Positions 34,395-43,275 of a stretch of DNA of 64,000 nt are shown here, piece after piece. A program made the translations under genes and the position numbers. How positions within the stretch are numbered: the stretch's first letter is position 1; each line of letters begins with the position of its first letter. The stretch spans positions 1,023,249-1,087,248 of the forward strand of contig CP046522.1 of assembly GCA_009738435.1 (NCBI GenBank), written 5' to 3'. A model generated the notes under the pieces. It saw only the letters and a program-made list of their open reading frames with translations. It did no database searches and was not told the origin of the DNA. This stretch comes from Clostridium bovifaecis. Its GTDB lineage: Bacteria > Bacillota > Clostridia > Clostridiales > Clostridiaceae.

Positions 34395-34751
34395 ATGAAA
34401 ATAGCAATAGCAAGTGAAGGAAAGTATGCAAGTGGACATTTTGGACATTGTGAAGGATTTACAGTATATGAAGTAACAGAGGACAAATCATTAAATAAGA
34501 GTTTTACTCCAAATCCAGGACATAGACCAGGTTATCTTCCAGTGTTTTTAAAAGAATTAGACATAAATGTTATTATTGCAGGTGGAATGGGAGAAACAGC
34601 ACAAGAGTTATTTAATGAAAATGGTATACAGGTAGTAGTTGGTGCACAAGGATTTAGTGATGATATAGTACAAAGATATATAAATGGTGAATTAAAATCG
34701 ACAGGTAGTGTTTGTAGGGAACATGAACATAAAGGTCATTGTGATGAATAA
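34395..34751 (+). CDS. NifX/NifB-family protein with Cys/His-rich tail
   Basis: A 118-residue NifX-fold protein: KIAIASEGKYASGHFGHCEG, then INVIIAGGMGETAQELFNEN. The tail CREHEHKGHCDE and the HFGHC segment could bind metal. It follows the second MinD-like gene by 24 bases with AGGGAGG upstream. Paralogue of the gene at 32320-32685, so the operon has two of each type. Confidence 0.87.
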   Translation: MKIAIASEGKYASGHFGHCEGFTVYEVTEDKSLNKSFTPNPGHRPGYLPVFLKELDINVIIAGGMGETAQELFNENGIQVVVGAQGFSDDIVQRYINGELKSTGSVCREHEHKGHCDE

Positions 34752-34768
34752 TTATAAAGGATAGTTTT

Positions 34769-34981
34769 ATGAAAAATGATTTAATACCTTATAAAAAGCT
34801 CTTTGATGAATTAAAAATAGTAAAAGAACTAAATATTAATGGCATAAATTATTATGAAATGAAAATATTTAGTAGAAAACCCCTGCATATTCATTTTAAA
34901 TGTTATAAATGTAATAGTATAATTGATATAGATATTCAAAGTCTAAACCTTGAATATCTAAAATTAAATAAAAAGATATAG
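34769..34981 (+). pseudogene. Truncated Fur-family regulator (C-terminal domain only, amber-interrupted)
   Basis: A 70-codon frame with AAAGGA before its ATG. It reads like the dimerisation and metal domain of a Fur-family regulator (PLHIHFKCYKCNSIIDIDI with the CxxC pair), but the N-terminal winged helix is missing. An in-frame TAG at 34979-34981 stops it. Beyond the stop the same frame continues as EEENNFVIYDSNIMFIGLCS and ECGEEL, the second CxxC of Fur proteins, to a TAG at 35087-35089, inside the next gene. It is therefore either a decayed regulator or a small metal-sensing protein disabled by one nonsense change. There is no room upstream for the missing domain. Confidence 0.6.
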
Positions 34982-35058
34982 GAAGAAAACAATTTTGTAA
35001 TATATGATTCAAATATTATGTTTATAGGATTATGCAGTGAATGCGGGGAGGAATTAAA

Positions 35059-35514
35059 ATGCCAAGACCAACGAAAATTAGAAGAGTAGAATTTTTTCCA
35101 GAGGATACTTATTTTGTTCCATGGAGAAAACCTAAATGCGATATTGAAGAAGTACTTTTAAAAGTAGAAGAACTTGAAGCTATGAGATTAAAGGATATTG
35201 AAGAGTTAAACCAAGAAGAATGTGCTGAAAAGATGCAGGTATCAAGACAGACCTTTCAAAATATTATAGACAGTGCAAGAAAAAAGATAGCTATTGCTTT
35301 AACAGAAGGTAAAGCAATTAGAATAAGTGGTGGACATTATACTACAAGTTTTTGTAAATTTAAGTGCTTAGATTGCGGAACTGTTTATGAAATAAACTAT
35401 GAGCAGGATAGATTCGTATGTCCTGCTTGTAGTTCTAATAAGGTTATGTGTGGTAAGAAAGCTGAGTTTTGTAAAAATTGGTGTAAAGGGAACAACAAAA
35501 ATGATTTAAGGTAG
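35059..35514 (+). CDS. DUF134 (UPF0251) DNA-binding protein
   Basis: A 151-residue protein: MPRPTKIRRVEFFP is the family N-terminus, followed by a sigma-70-region-4-like helix-turn-helix (LNQEECAEKMQVSRQTFQNI, about residues 55-75). The C-terminus is Cys-rich (CKFKCLDC, CPAC and CGKKAEFCKNWC) and could bind a metal or cluster. DUF134 genes commonly accompany NifX/Mrp clusters. I infer it is the regulator of this operon and a candidate for the 11-bp inverted repeat at 31342-31397. ATG 35059 follows GGGGAGG; ATG 35041 lies upstream of that site and is unlikely. Confidence 0.88.
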   Translation: MPRPTKIRRVEFFPEDTYFVPWRKPKCDIEEVLLKVEELEAMRLKDIEELNQEECAEKMQVSRQTFQNIIDSARKKIAIALTEGKAIRISGGHYTTSFCKFKCLDCGTVYEINYEQDRFVCPACSSNKVMCGKKAEFCKNWCKGNNKNDLR

Positions 35515-35709
35515 AGTACTGTTGTAATTGTAATTGTAATTATGATCCATTAATTATTGTTATATCAAGAGTGCCTTCACGGTATTTTTATAGAATTGTG
35601 AAGGAAACCAGATGCCTTTTTAGTTAACTATAATATATTGGCTGAGAGTGGCAGTAGATTAAATAAGTAGTATGATAAATATTAAAGTGTTATATTTTGG
35701 AGGGTGTTA

Positions 35710-35740
35710 CCAATGTTAAGGGGCGGGTCTTTAACATTGG
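35710..35740. repeat. 10-bp inverted repeat with G-rich loop at the end of the TetM-like gene
   Basis: CCAATGTTAA (35710-35719), GGGGCGGGTCT loop, TTAACATTGG (35731-35740). It includes the stop codon of the minus-strand gene. No T tract follows, so its role as a terminator is doubtful. Confidence 0.6.
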
Positions 35741-37674
35741 CAATGCATATAAGATGCTGCTTCTTCTGCTTTTACTAAGAAAGATTGTCCTTTTGAGCAG
35801 AAGATCGAGGTAGAGGAGTACTCTATATCAGCATCTTTGTTATATTCTGTCTTTTTTATAACATCCTCTTCATTATGGCATATATCGTATCCATTGAAAA
35901 CAAAACTAAGCTTACCTTTGCCCTTAGTTAATGATACGAATTCCATACTATAGTTCATAAAGGTAGCCACAGGGCCTATCCCCTTTATAATTGCTTTACT
36001 ATTTATTATTTGTGGTGGCTCAAAGGAACCGTTCAATCTTTGGATGTCTGATAAAACTCGCCCCATACACTCTAAATCTACTTCCATTTTAAATCTATAG
36101 TAAGGTTCTAATAGCACATTTTTTACTCTTTCTAATCCTTGTCTTAAAGCTCTAAAAGTTGATTCTCTAAAATCTCCTCCACTGGTATGTTTATTATGTG
36201 ACTTTCCAGTTATTAAGGTGACTTTCAAATCTGTTATAGGAGAGCCTGTTAATATGCCGTGGTGTTCTCGTTCATAAATATGTGTATGAACTAGATTTTG
36301 ATTTCCGATTGTTAAATCATCGGTATGACAAATACTTTCAAAAAAAATTCCACTATTTCTTTCTCCGGGTTCTAACTTAAGATGAACTTCTGCATAATGT
36401 CCCAAAGGCTCAAAATGGCCATATCCAATGGTTTCTGCTAAAATAGTTTCTTTATAAAGAATTTCACAAGGTCCAAAGTCTACAGAGAAATTAAATCTTT
36501 CTAATATTAACTCTTTTAAGACTTCTAGTTGAATGGTACCCATAATATGAACCTGTATTTCCTGTAAAGGCTCATTCCAAAGTATGTTAAGGGCAGGGTC
36601 TTCTACTTCTAAAATCTTAAAATAACTTAAAACATCTCTTGCATTAAAAGCATTGTCAAACATAACCTTTGATTTTAGAGTCGGAATCATTTCATAGTTA
36701 GATTTTTTTCTTAAAATTCCAACTCCATCACCAATGGAGACTTTTGATAATCCCGTAACTGCAAAAAGTTGTCCTGCACAAACCTTATCTGGAGTTTCGA
36801 ATTTTTTCCCATTATAAATTCTTATCTGATTAATTTTTTCATAATCCTCCCCTAAAGAAAGCTCATCCCTAACTTTCAAAGAGCCATTTAAAGCCTTTAT
36901 ATAAGTTATTCTATTTTTATTCTCATCATGACGTATCTTATATACTTCTCCGCTAAAGTCTCCTTCAGTACTATATTCTGTATAAGTTAACATATCAAAC
37001 TTTTCTAAGAAGCTGTCTATGCCAATGTTCTGAAGGCCTGAGCCACTAATGCATGGAAAAATCTTATTTTCCTTGATCATTTTCTTCATAGAACTTAGCC
37101 ACAGGTATTTTTCATAATTGTTTTCTATATATTTATCAAGAAGCAAATCATCTCTTTCTGCAATAAATTCTACAAGCTCACTGCTCATTTCACCATCGTT
37201 AAAGGAGTCAGTGATAAAGCATACATCTGTAGTTAGACTTATCTTGATTTCTTCAAGCACATTTTCAACATCTGCACCAATCCTATCTATTTTATTGATG
37301 AAGAAAAAGGTAGGAACCTGATACTTGCGAAGGATATGCCAAATTGTTTCTGTATGTCCTTGAACGCCCTCAACTCCACTAATTATAATAATAGCATAAT
37401 CCATAACGCCAACAGCCCTTTCCATCTCCGAAGAAAAATCTATATGGCCAGGAGTGTCTATTAAATAATAGGTTGAAGAATTATATTTAAAAGTAGCTTG
37501 ATCTGAAAAAACCGTAATTCCTCTTAATCTTTCTATGCTATGACTGTCTAAAAATGAATTTTTATGATCGACTCTTCCTAAATTTTTAATACTTTTTGTA
37601 TGGTATAGTATTTGTTCAGCAAAAGTAGTTTTGCCAGCATCTACATGAGCTAATACTCCGATTATCTTATTCAT
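35731..37674 (-). CDS. TetM/TetP-like translation GTPase (ribosomal protection family)
   Basis: A 647-residue EF-G paralogue. GTPase motifs: AHVDAGKTT (residues 9-17), RGIT in switch I, DTPGHIDF, NKID. Domains II-V follow, with the EF-G-like C-terminal half (GPVATFMNYSMEFVSLTKGK). The length matches tetracycline ribosome-protection proteins (~640-650). EF-G itself would be larger and sits in the str operon. It differs enough from textbook TetM that a resistance phenotype is not certain; clostridia carry chromosomal relatives of unproven effect. ATG 37674 follows GAGGTG by 6 bases; the upstream in-frame GTG lies inside that site. Confidence 0.88.
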   Translation of the reverse strand: MNKIIGVLAHVDAGKTTFAEQILYHTKSIKNLGRVDHKNSFLDSHSIERLRGITVFSDQATFKYNSSTYYLIDTPGHIDFSSEMERAVGVMDYAIIIISGVEGVQGHTETIWHILRKYQVPTFFFINKIDRIGADVENVLEEIKISLTTDVCFITDSFNDGEMSSELVEFIAERDDLLLDKYIENNYEKYLWLSSMKKMIKENKIFPCISGSGLQNIGIDSFLEKFDMLTYTEYSTEGDFSGEVYKIRHDENKNRITYIKALNGSLKVRDELSLGEDYEKINQIRIYNGKKFETPDKVCAGQLFAVTGLSKVSIGDGVGILRKKSNYEMIPTLKSKVMFDNAFNARDVLSYFKILEVEDPALNILWNEPLQEIQVHIMGTIQLEVLKELILERFNFSVDFGPCEILYKETILAETIGYGHFEPLGHYAEVHLKLEPGERNSGIFFESICHTDDLTIGNQNLVHTHIYEREHHGILTGSPITDLKVTLITGKSHNKHTSGGDFRESTFRALRQGLERVKNVLLEPYYRFKMEVDLECMGRVLSDIQRLNGSFEPPQIINSKAIIKGIGPVATFMNYSMEFVSLTKGKGKLSFVFNGYDICHNEEDVIKKTEYNKDADIEYSSTSIFCSKGQSFLVKAEEAASYMHCQC

Positions 37675-37838
37675 CTTTTGCACCTCTAAAAAATATAATC
37701 ACATAAACTATTATAACATTAAGGTGTGATATATCGAATAATTATTATTTTGATAGATATAGTGCTAGATAATTGTATATTTAAATGATTAGTATAAATA
37801 GTGAAAAAAATAGAAATGGACTATAATAATAATCACGT

Positions 37839-37856
37839 ATTCATGAATTCATGAAT
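37839..37856. promoter_or_regulatory. 18-bp perfect palindrome upstream of the MATE gene
   Basis: ATTCATGAATTCATGAAT reads identically on both strands. It lies 12 bases past a TATAAT (37822-37827) and 78 bases before the gene, where a repressor of MarR type would bind. No such regulator gene is nearby. Confidence 0.6.
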
Positions 37857-37933
37857 TTTAAGTATATGGATAATGTATCTAGACTCTATTAATAATTTAG
37901 AACATATAAATATTTCAGAAGGGAGATGATGAG

Positions 37934-39295
37934 GTGGATAAGAGCGGAACTGATTTAGGAAAAGGCAGTGTTGGAAACTTGCTGTTTAAATTAGCTTTAC
38001 CAGCTATTATTGCTCAACTAGTAAATGTGCTATACAACATAGTTGATAGAATTTTCATAGGAAGAATATCAAATGGGCATATAGCTATGGCTGGAGTAGG
38101 GGTAGCTTTTCCAATTATTATGATAGTATCTGCCTTTAGTGCCTTACTTGGAGGCGGAGGAGCACCTTTAGCTGCCATTAAGATGGGGGAAGGAAATAAG
38201 GAAGAAGCAGAAAAAATAATGAGTAACAGTTTTAGTACATTGATTATTGAAGGAGCTATACTAACCGTTATTTTTATGATATTCAATGAACCAATACTTT
38301 GGACCTTTGGTGCAAGTAGTGAAACTATTGGATTCGCTAAGCAGTATTTAAATATATATCTTATAGGTACTGTATTTGTACAAATAGCACTAGGAATGAA
38401 TCCTTTTATAAACACTCAGGGCTTTGCTAAAATAGGAATGAGTACAGTAATGATTGGAGCAGTTATAAATATAGCGCTCGATCCTATATTTATATTTGGA
38501 TTTAATATGGGTGTTAAGGGAGCGGCTTTGGCAACCATTCTTGGGCAGCTAGCTTCAGCTATATGGGTTTTAATATTTTTATTTGGAAAGAAAAGCATAC
38601 TTAAGATTAGGAAGAGATATTTAACCCCCGAGTTGAAGGTAATTATATTAATTGTGAGTTTAGGAGTATCGCCATTTATAATGCAATCTACAGAAAGTTT
38701 AGTTCTAATATCAATGAACAATAAATTGCAAATGTATGGGGGAGATTTAGCAGTAGGGGCTATGACTATAATGAGTAGTATTATGCAGATAATACTACTT
38801 CCGCTTATGGGGTTATCTCAGGGAGCACAACCTATTGTAAGTTATAATTTTGGAGCTAAACAAATTAACAGGGTAAAACAAATCTTTAAATTATTATTTT
38901 TAAGCTGTATAGCTTATACAGCTGCCATGTGGATAGCCTTGATGATGTTTCCAGAAGTATTCGTAGCTATATTTAATAACAAACCAGAGCTTGTAGAAAT
39001 TACATCATGGAGTATAAGGATATTCTTTGCAGGTATATTACTATTTGGCGCACAAATAGCGTGTCAGCAGACTTTTCTTGCTCTTGGACAGGCTAAGATA
39101 TCTCTTATTTTGGCTTTGCTAAGAAAAGTAGTGCTATTAATACCACTTATATTCATACTTCCAAATTTCTTTGAAAATAAACTTCAAGGAGTTTTGATGG
39201 CAGAACCAATAGCAGATATAATAGCAGCTATTACAACAAGTATATGTTTTTCTGTTTTTTATAAAAAAGTATTAGTAGATAAAAGCTGTATGTAA
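37934..39295 (+). CDS. MATE-family efflux transporter
   Basis: A 453-residue transporter with 12 predicted helices in two halves. Landmarks: LPAIIAQLVNVLYNIVDRIFIGR at the start, ALGMNPFINTQGFAKIGM, and GLSQGAQPIVSYNFGAKQINR in the second half, typical of DinF/MepA-like MATE proteins. It would export cationic drugs or metabolites using a sodium or proton gradient. The GTG start at 37934 has GGGAGATGATGAG upstream. Monocistronic, ended by a hairpin that overlaps its stop. The palindrome at 37839-37856 suggests repressor control. Confidence 0.93.
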   Translation: MDKSGTDLGKGSVGNLLFKLALPAIIAQLVNVLYNIVDRIFIGRISNGHIAMAGVGVAFPIIMIVSAFSALLGGGGAPLAAIKMGEGNKEEAEKIMSNSFSTLIIEGAILTVIFMIFNEPILWTFGASSETIGFAKQYLNIYLIGTVFVQIALGMNPFINTQGFAKIGMSTVMIGAVINIALDPIFIFGFNMGVKGAALATILGQLASAIWVLIFLFGKKSILKIRKRYLTPELKVIILIVSLGVSPFIMQSTESLVLISMNNKLQMYGGDLAVGAMTIMSSIMQIILLPLMGLSQGAQPIVSYNFGAKQINRVKQIFKLLFLSCIAYTAAMWIALMMFPEVFVAIFNNKPELVEITSWSIRIFFAGILLFGAQIACQQTFLALGQAKISLILALLRKVVLLIPLIFILPNFFENKLQGVLMAEPIADIIAAITTSICFSVFYKKVLVDKSCM

Positions 39296-39317
39296 AAACA
39301 TACAGCTTTTATCTACT
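39274..39317. terminator. Bidirectional terminator overlapping the MATE stop codon
   Basis: Perfect 19-bp stem, 39274-39292 with 39299-39317; the six-base loop holds the stop codon. T-rich sequence follows on the minus strand (ACTTTTTT), so it probably serves the convergent surface-protein gene too. Confidence 0.82.
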
Positions 39318-39338
39318 GATTTTATCCCAAACATACTG

Positions 39339-41030
39339 TTAATCCCATTTACGATTTTCTTTGATTTTACTCTTGTCTTTTTCTTTTCCATGCTTCTTAT
39401 TCTTTGAGACATATACATCACAATTAGCTGAATATTTTCCATCTGGTGTTGAAACTGTAATAAGTGCTTTGCCTTCTTTTAAGCCAATAACTCTGCCACT
39501 CTTAGTCACGATAGCTACACTAGCATCGCTTGTTTTCCAAATTACAGATTTATTTTTTGAATTTCCAGGAGTGAAAATTGGAGTAAGTTGCTTAAATTTG
39601 CCTTCTTTTATAGATATTGAAGTTTTGTTTAATCTTACTCCTGTTGCAATTGAAGGTTTATAAGCATCAACAACATGTACTGTGCAAGCTGCGGTATATC
39701 CTCCATCTTTTGTACGTACTGTAATAATTGCAGTACCATAATTTTTTGCACTAACTATGCCATAACTGTCAATTGAAGCTATATTAGGATTGTTTGATGA
39801 CCATGCTAATTGTTTATTAGTAGCAGAAGTAGGTTTAATTTCAGGTTCTAAAATCAGAGAAGTCTCTTTCTCTAATGTTATATTTGTTTTATTAAGTGAT
39901 ATTCCAGTAACTGGTACATTAATAGTTATATTAGATACTTCAACTATGCAGGTAGATGTAAAATTACCATCTTTAGTCCTTACAGTTATTAATGTTGAGC
40001 CTTGAGATTTTCCAATTACGACACCATTAGAATCTACAGAAGCTATATTGCTGTTACTTGAAAGCCATTCAACAGATTTATTTGTAGCATTTTCTGGAGC
40101 AATTGTAGCTTTTAAAATTGCAGCTTTACCTTTATACAATGAAAGCTTACTTTTGTCTAAAGTTACACTTGTTACAGGTATCTTTTTTACAATTACAGTA
40201 CAATTTGCCGTAAATCCACCATCATAAGTTTTAGCTGTTATTAAGGACGCTCCTTCCGCTTTAGCTGTTATCATACCACTCTGAGTGACTTGCACGATGT
40301 TGGAATTACCAGATTCCCACCTAACATTTTTATTAGATGCTGTTGCAGGAAGCACGGCTGCATACAATTGCGCTTTTTGGTCTACTTCCATGGTTACTAA
40401 AGTTTTATCTAAAGATATTCCAGTTACAGTAGTACCTATTGCTGGTAATTGATTTGTGCTTACAGTTCCAGGTGTAGGAATTTGTTTTTGCCCTAGTATA
40501 GTCATATCAAAACCAGAGAGAGGGTATTTATAAGTTATGCTTTTCTTAGCTTCAAGGTATTTTGCTTCATAGGCAGCTCGTGCTATAACAGTTCCGCCAT
40601 CTTTAGCTAGTATTAAAGTGTCAGGCATATCATTTTTTAAGGTTCCATTTATTACAGGAAGAGATAGAAATTTATCTTCAGTTAGTGAAGTGCCGTAGAA
40701 ACTATTAAAGTTTTTAAGTGTTGTGCTGATGCTCATACATATAACTAAAACAGACTTAGAAGGTATGATCTTTGATGATGTTATATCTATATTTTGAAGG
40801 GGAAGCTTATAATTCTTTAGGTCGATATTATTATCACTATTATTGTATATTTCAATATATTCATAAGAATCATTAATAGAATCCGACACTGGCAGAACTT
40901 CAGTTATTAGGAGCTCTGGTCCTTCAGAAGTATCTAATGCAGAGTAACCTTTGGTTTGAAAAGCTCCAACAAATAAAAATAATATTGTTAAGACTATACT
41001 AGTATATTTTTTCCTGTTTTCTATTTTCAT
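39339..41030 (-). CDS. Secreted surface protein: lamin-tail domain plus four BIG2 Ig-like repeats
   Basis: A 563-residue exported protein. Signal peptide in the first ~30 residues (YTSIVLTILFLFVGAFQTKGYSA). Then a lamin-tail-like domain (about 35-145; LLITEVLPVS, YEYIEIYNNSDNNIDLKNYK). Four BIG2 repeats of ~82 residues follow, each starting VTGISLDKT-like and ending with TA-C-V, with NxxVxWxSSNxNIAxVxxxG inside. The tail is very Lys-rich (KNKKHGKEKDKSKIKENRK). There is no LPxTG motif, so the basic tail may hold it to the wall by charge. ATG 41030 is 8 bases after GGAGG. Role: probably adhesion or scaffold; unproven. Confidence 0.88.
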   Translation of the reverse strand: MKIENRKKYTSIVLTILFLFVGAFQTKGYSALDTSEGPELLITEVLPVSDSINDSYEYIEIYNNSDNNIDLKNYKLPLQNIDITSSKIIPSKSVLVICMSISTTLKNFNSFYGTSLTEDKFLSLPVINGTLKNDMPDTLILAKDGGTVIARAAYEAKYLEAKKSITYKYPLSGFDMTILGQKQIPTPGTVSTNQLPAIGTTVTGISLDKTLVTMEVDQKAQLYAAVLPATASNKNVRWESGNSNIVQVTQSGMITAKAEGASLITAKTYDGGFTANCTVIVKKIPVTSVTLDKSKLSLYKGKAAILKATIAPENATNKSVEWLSSNSNIASVDSNGVVIGKSQGSTLITVRTKDGNFTSTCIVEVSNITINVPVTGISLNKTNITLEKETSLILEPEIKPTSATNKQLAWSSNNPNIASIDSYGIVSAKNYGTAIITVRTKDGGYTAACTVHVVDAYKPSIATGVRLNKTSISIKEGKFKQLTPIFTPGNSKNKSVIWKTSDASVAIVTKSGRVIGLKEGKALITVSTPDGKYSANCDVYVSKNKKHGKEKDKSKIKENRKWD

Positions 41031-41374
41031 ATAAAAAACCTCCATATTACCTTTGAAATTCTCTTTATATAATTAAACATATTATCTATTAGTCTTTTGT
41101 TTGTAGGAATCTTTAGTAGCTATAGATACTCTCATTAGCTTAAAAGCTTAGATAACATTCAACACCTCCTTTATTCTATTGCGGCGTATAATATTAATAT
41201 TATTTAAGAAACAGGTATTTAAATAATACCTCTAATTTATAATACGTTTTTGATTACATATTTTAGGAGGTAGCGTGGAAAAAATTTAAATAAATATATT
41301 CAATTTCAGTTCGTCAAACAAAATTTAAACTTGCCACATTGTGCTATAATAAGATAATAAAATAAATAAATGAG
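41031..41374. other. 344-bp divergent intergenic region
   Basis: It should hold the promoters of the BIG2 protein (minus) and of pepP (plus). An AGGAGGTAGCGTG at about 41263 is followed by only four codons and a stop, so it is not a gene. No clear operator or consensus promoter pair was found. Confidence 0.5.
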
Positions 41375-43156
41375 GTGATTATCATAGAAGTAAGAGAAAA
41401 GATTGAAGAATTGAGAAAACTTATGAAAGAAAAGGGAATAGAGGCATACATAATACCAAGTGCAGACCCACATCAAAGTGAGTATGTTGCAGATCATTAT
41501 GCTGCTAGAGCGTTTATAACAGGCTTTACTGGTTCAGCTGGAACTGCAGTTATAACTTTAAAAGATGCTGGCCTATGGACAGATGGAAGGTACTTTGTTC
41601 AAGCGGAAAGTGAATTAAAAGATACGGATATTACACTATTTAGAATGGGTGAAAAGGATGTTCCAACTGTTGAGAGATTTTTAAAGGAGAATCTGTCTAA
41701 GGGAGCAAAGATTGGCTTTGATGGCAGAGTTATAGCAGTACAATACTTTAGAAGTCTAAAAGAAGATTTAGAAAGCAAAGAAGTTTCCTTTGAGACCGAT
41801 GAAGACTTAATAGATATGATATGGAAGAATAGACCTGAAAAGCCATGTACTAAGGTTATAATTCATGATACAAAATATGCTGGAAAATCAAGAGAAGATA
41901 AGCTTAGCGAAGTTATTAAGGAAATGAAGGCTATAGGGGCAGATCACTACGTTATATCAGGTTTAGATGATATAGCGTGGCTTTTAAACATAAGAGGAAG
42001 AGACGTAAAATGCAATCCACTAACAATAGCTTATTCAGTAATTTCTGAAGAGAGATGCTATTTGTTCATAGATGATGAAAAACTAAATTCAGATGTCACA
42101 GATGAGCTTCAAAAGGCAAATATAGAAATAAGACCCTATGACAGCATTGGTGAATTCTTAAAGAATATTTCAGAGGGAACCATGCTGCTTGATCCGTCAA
42201 AAACTAGCACGTGGATACACAGTTCCATAAAGATTAAGACTATAGAAAGTATGGATATAACTACACAGCTTAAAGCTATAAAAAATGATGTGGAAATTCA
42301 AAATGTAAGAAGTGCCATGGTAAGAGATGGAGTAGCTATGGTTAAGTTCATAAGCTGGTTAAAGAAAACTATAAAATTACGCAACATTAAGGAAATAGAG
42401 GCATCAGACAAATTAGAGGAAATAAGAAGAGCTGGGGATAAATTTTATGATTTAAGCTTTCCAACTATATCAGCTTATAAATCTAATGCTTCCATGCCGC
42501 ACTACAAGGCTACAGAAGAAAAGCAAGCAACAATAGAGCAAAAGAGCTTTTATTTGGTAGATTCAGGTGCTCAATATCTAGATGGAACAACAGATATAAC
42601 AAGAACAATAGCAGTAGGATCATTAACCGATGAAGAAAAATTAGATTATACACTTGTGCTTAAAGGTATGATCGATTTGACCATGCAGAGATTTTTATAT
42701 GGAACTACTGGTTCAAATATTGATATCATAGCAAGGATTCCTCTATGGAATGCAGGAATGGATTTTAAACATGGAACAGGACACGGGATAGGCTTTTTCT
42801 TAAATGTTCATGAAGGCCCTCACAGAATAGCTAGTGTTCCAAATACTATAAGGCTTGAAAAGGGGATGATTATTTCAAATGAACCAGGAATTTATAAGGC
42901 AGGTAAGCATGGTATAAGAACAGAAAACCTTGTTGTTGTGCAAGAAGAGGAAAAGACTGAATATGGTGGGCAATTTATGAAATTTGAAACTTTAACTTTA
43001 TGCCCTATAGACAAAGAAGCCATAGATGTAAACTTATTAACTCCAGAGGAAAAGGCATGGCTAAATAATTATCACAAAACTGTATTTGATAAGCTTTCAA
43101 TATATTTACAAGGAGAAGAATTAGAATATTTAAGACAGGCAACAGAGGAAATATAG
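41375..43156 (+). CDS. pepP: Xaa-Pro aminopeptidase (M24B)
   Basis: A ~593-residue metallopeptidase that removes an N-terminal residue before proline. Two creatinase-like N-terminal domains (SEYVADHYAARAFITGFTGS; DDIAWLLNIRGRDVKCNPL) precede the pita-bread catalytic domain. Metal ligands are visible: Asp in YLVDSGAQYLDGTTDITRT (two Asp), His in GHGIGFF, Glu in NEPGIY and Glu in RTENLV. The size fits the long eukaryotic-like form found in clostridia. The start is odd: a GTG at 41375 overlaps the GAGGTG ribosome binding site, and the best-spaced codon (41384) is ATA, not ATG. Confidence 0.92.
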   Translation: MIIIEVREKIEELRKLMKEKGIEAYIIPSADPHQSEYVADHYAARAFITGFTGSAGTAVITLKDAGLWTDGRYFVQAESELKDTDITLFRMGEKDVPTVERFLKENLSKGAKIGFDGRVIAVQYFRSLKEDLESKEVSFETDEDLIDMIWKNRPEKPCTKVIIHDTKYAGKSREDKLSEVIKEMKAIGADHYVISGLDDIAWLLNIRGRDVKCNPLTIAYSVISEERCYLFIDDEKLNSDVTDELQKANIEIRPYDSIGEFLKNISEGTMLLDPSKTSTWIHSSIKIKTIESMDITTQLKAIKNDVEIQNVRSAMVRDGVAMVKFISWLKKTIKLRNIKEIEASDKLEEIRRAGDKFYDLSFPTISAYKSNASMPHYKATEEKQATIEQKSFYLVDSGAQYLDGTTDITRTIAVGSLTDEEKLDYTLVLKGMIDLTMQRFLYGTTGSNIDIIARIPLWNAGMDFKHGTGHGIGFFLNVHEGPHRIASVPNTIRLEKGMIISNEPGIYKAGKHGIRTENLVVVQEEEKTEYGGQFMKFETLTLCPIDKEAIDVNLLTPEEKAWLNNYHKTVFDKLSIYLQGEELEYLRQATEEI

Positions 43157-43195
43157 ATGAAGTAAAGTTAAACCCTAGGATTAAGTTAATATGCT

Positions 43196-43219
43196 AAGAG
43201 CCTAATAAGGCTCTTTTTG
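43196..43219 (+). terminator. Terminator of pepP
   Basis: AAGAGCC (43196-43202), 6-base loop, GGCTCTT (43209-43215), then T. Confidence 0.8.
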
Positions 43220-43235
43220 CCTTTAGTAGAACATG

Positions 43236-43264
43236 TTGACATAATGTTTGAAATGTGTTATATA
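43236..43264 (+). promoter_or_regulatory. htpG: Promoter of htpG
   Basis: Perfect TTGACA (43236-43241), 17-base spacer, TATATA (43259-43264). The CIRCE element begins 12 bases downstream, over the transcription start. Confidence 0.85.
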
Positions 43265-43275
43265 AAAATTAAGAG

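Noticed and set aside
35521..35545. Short TGTAAT tandem repeat as a regulatory repeat or start of a CRISPR
   Set aside because: Only about three imperfect six-base units in A+T-rich DNA, with no spacer pattern.
35731..37674. Elongation factor G
   Set aside because: Too short for EF-G and lacking the str-operon neighbours. Size and domain order match the TetM/TetP ribosomal-protection group.
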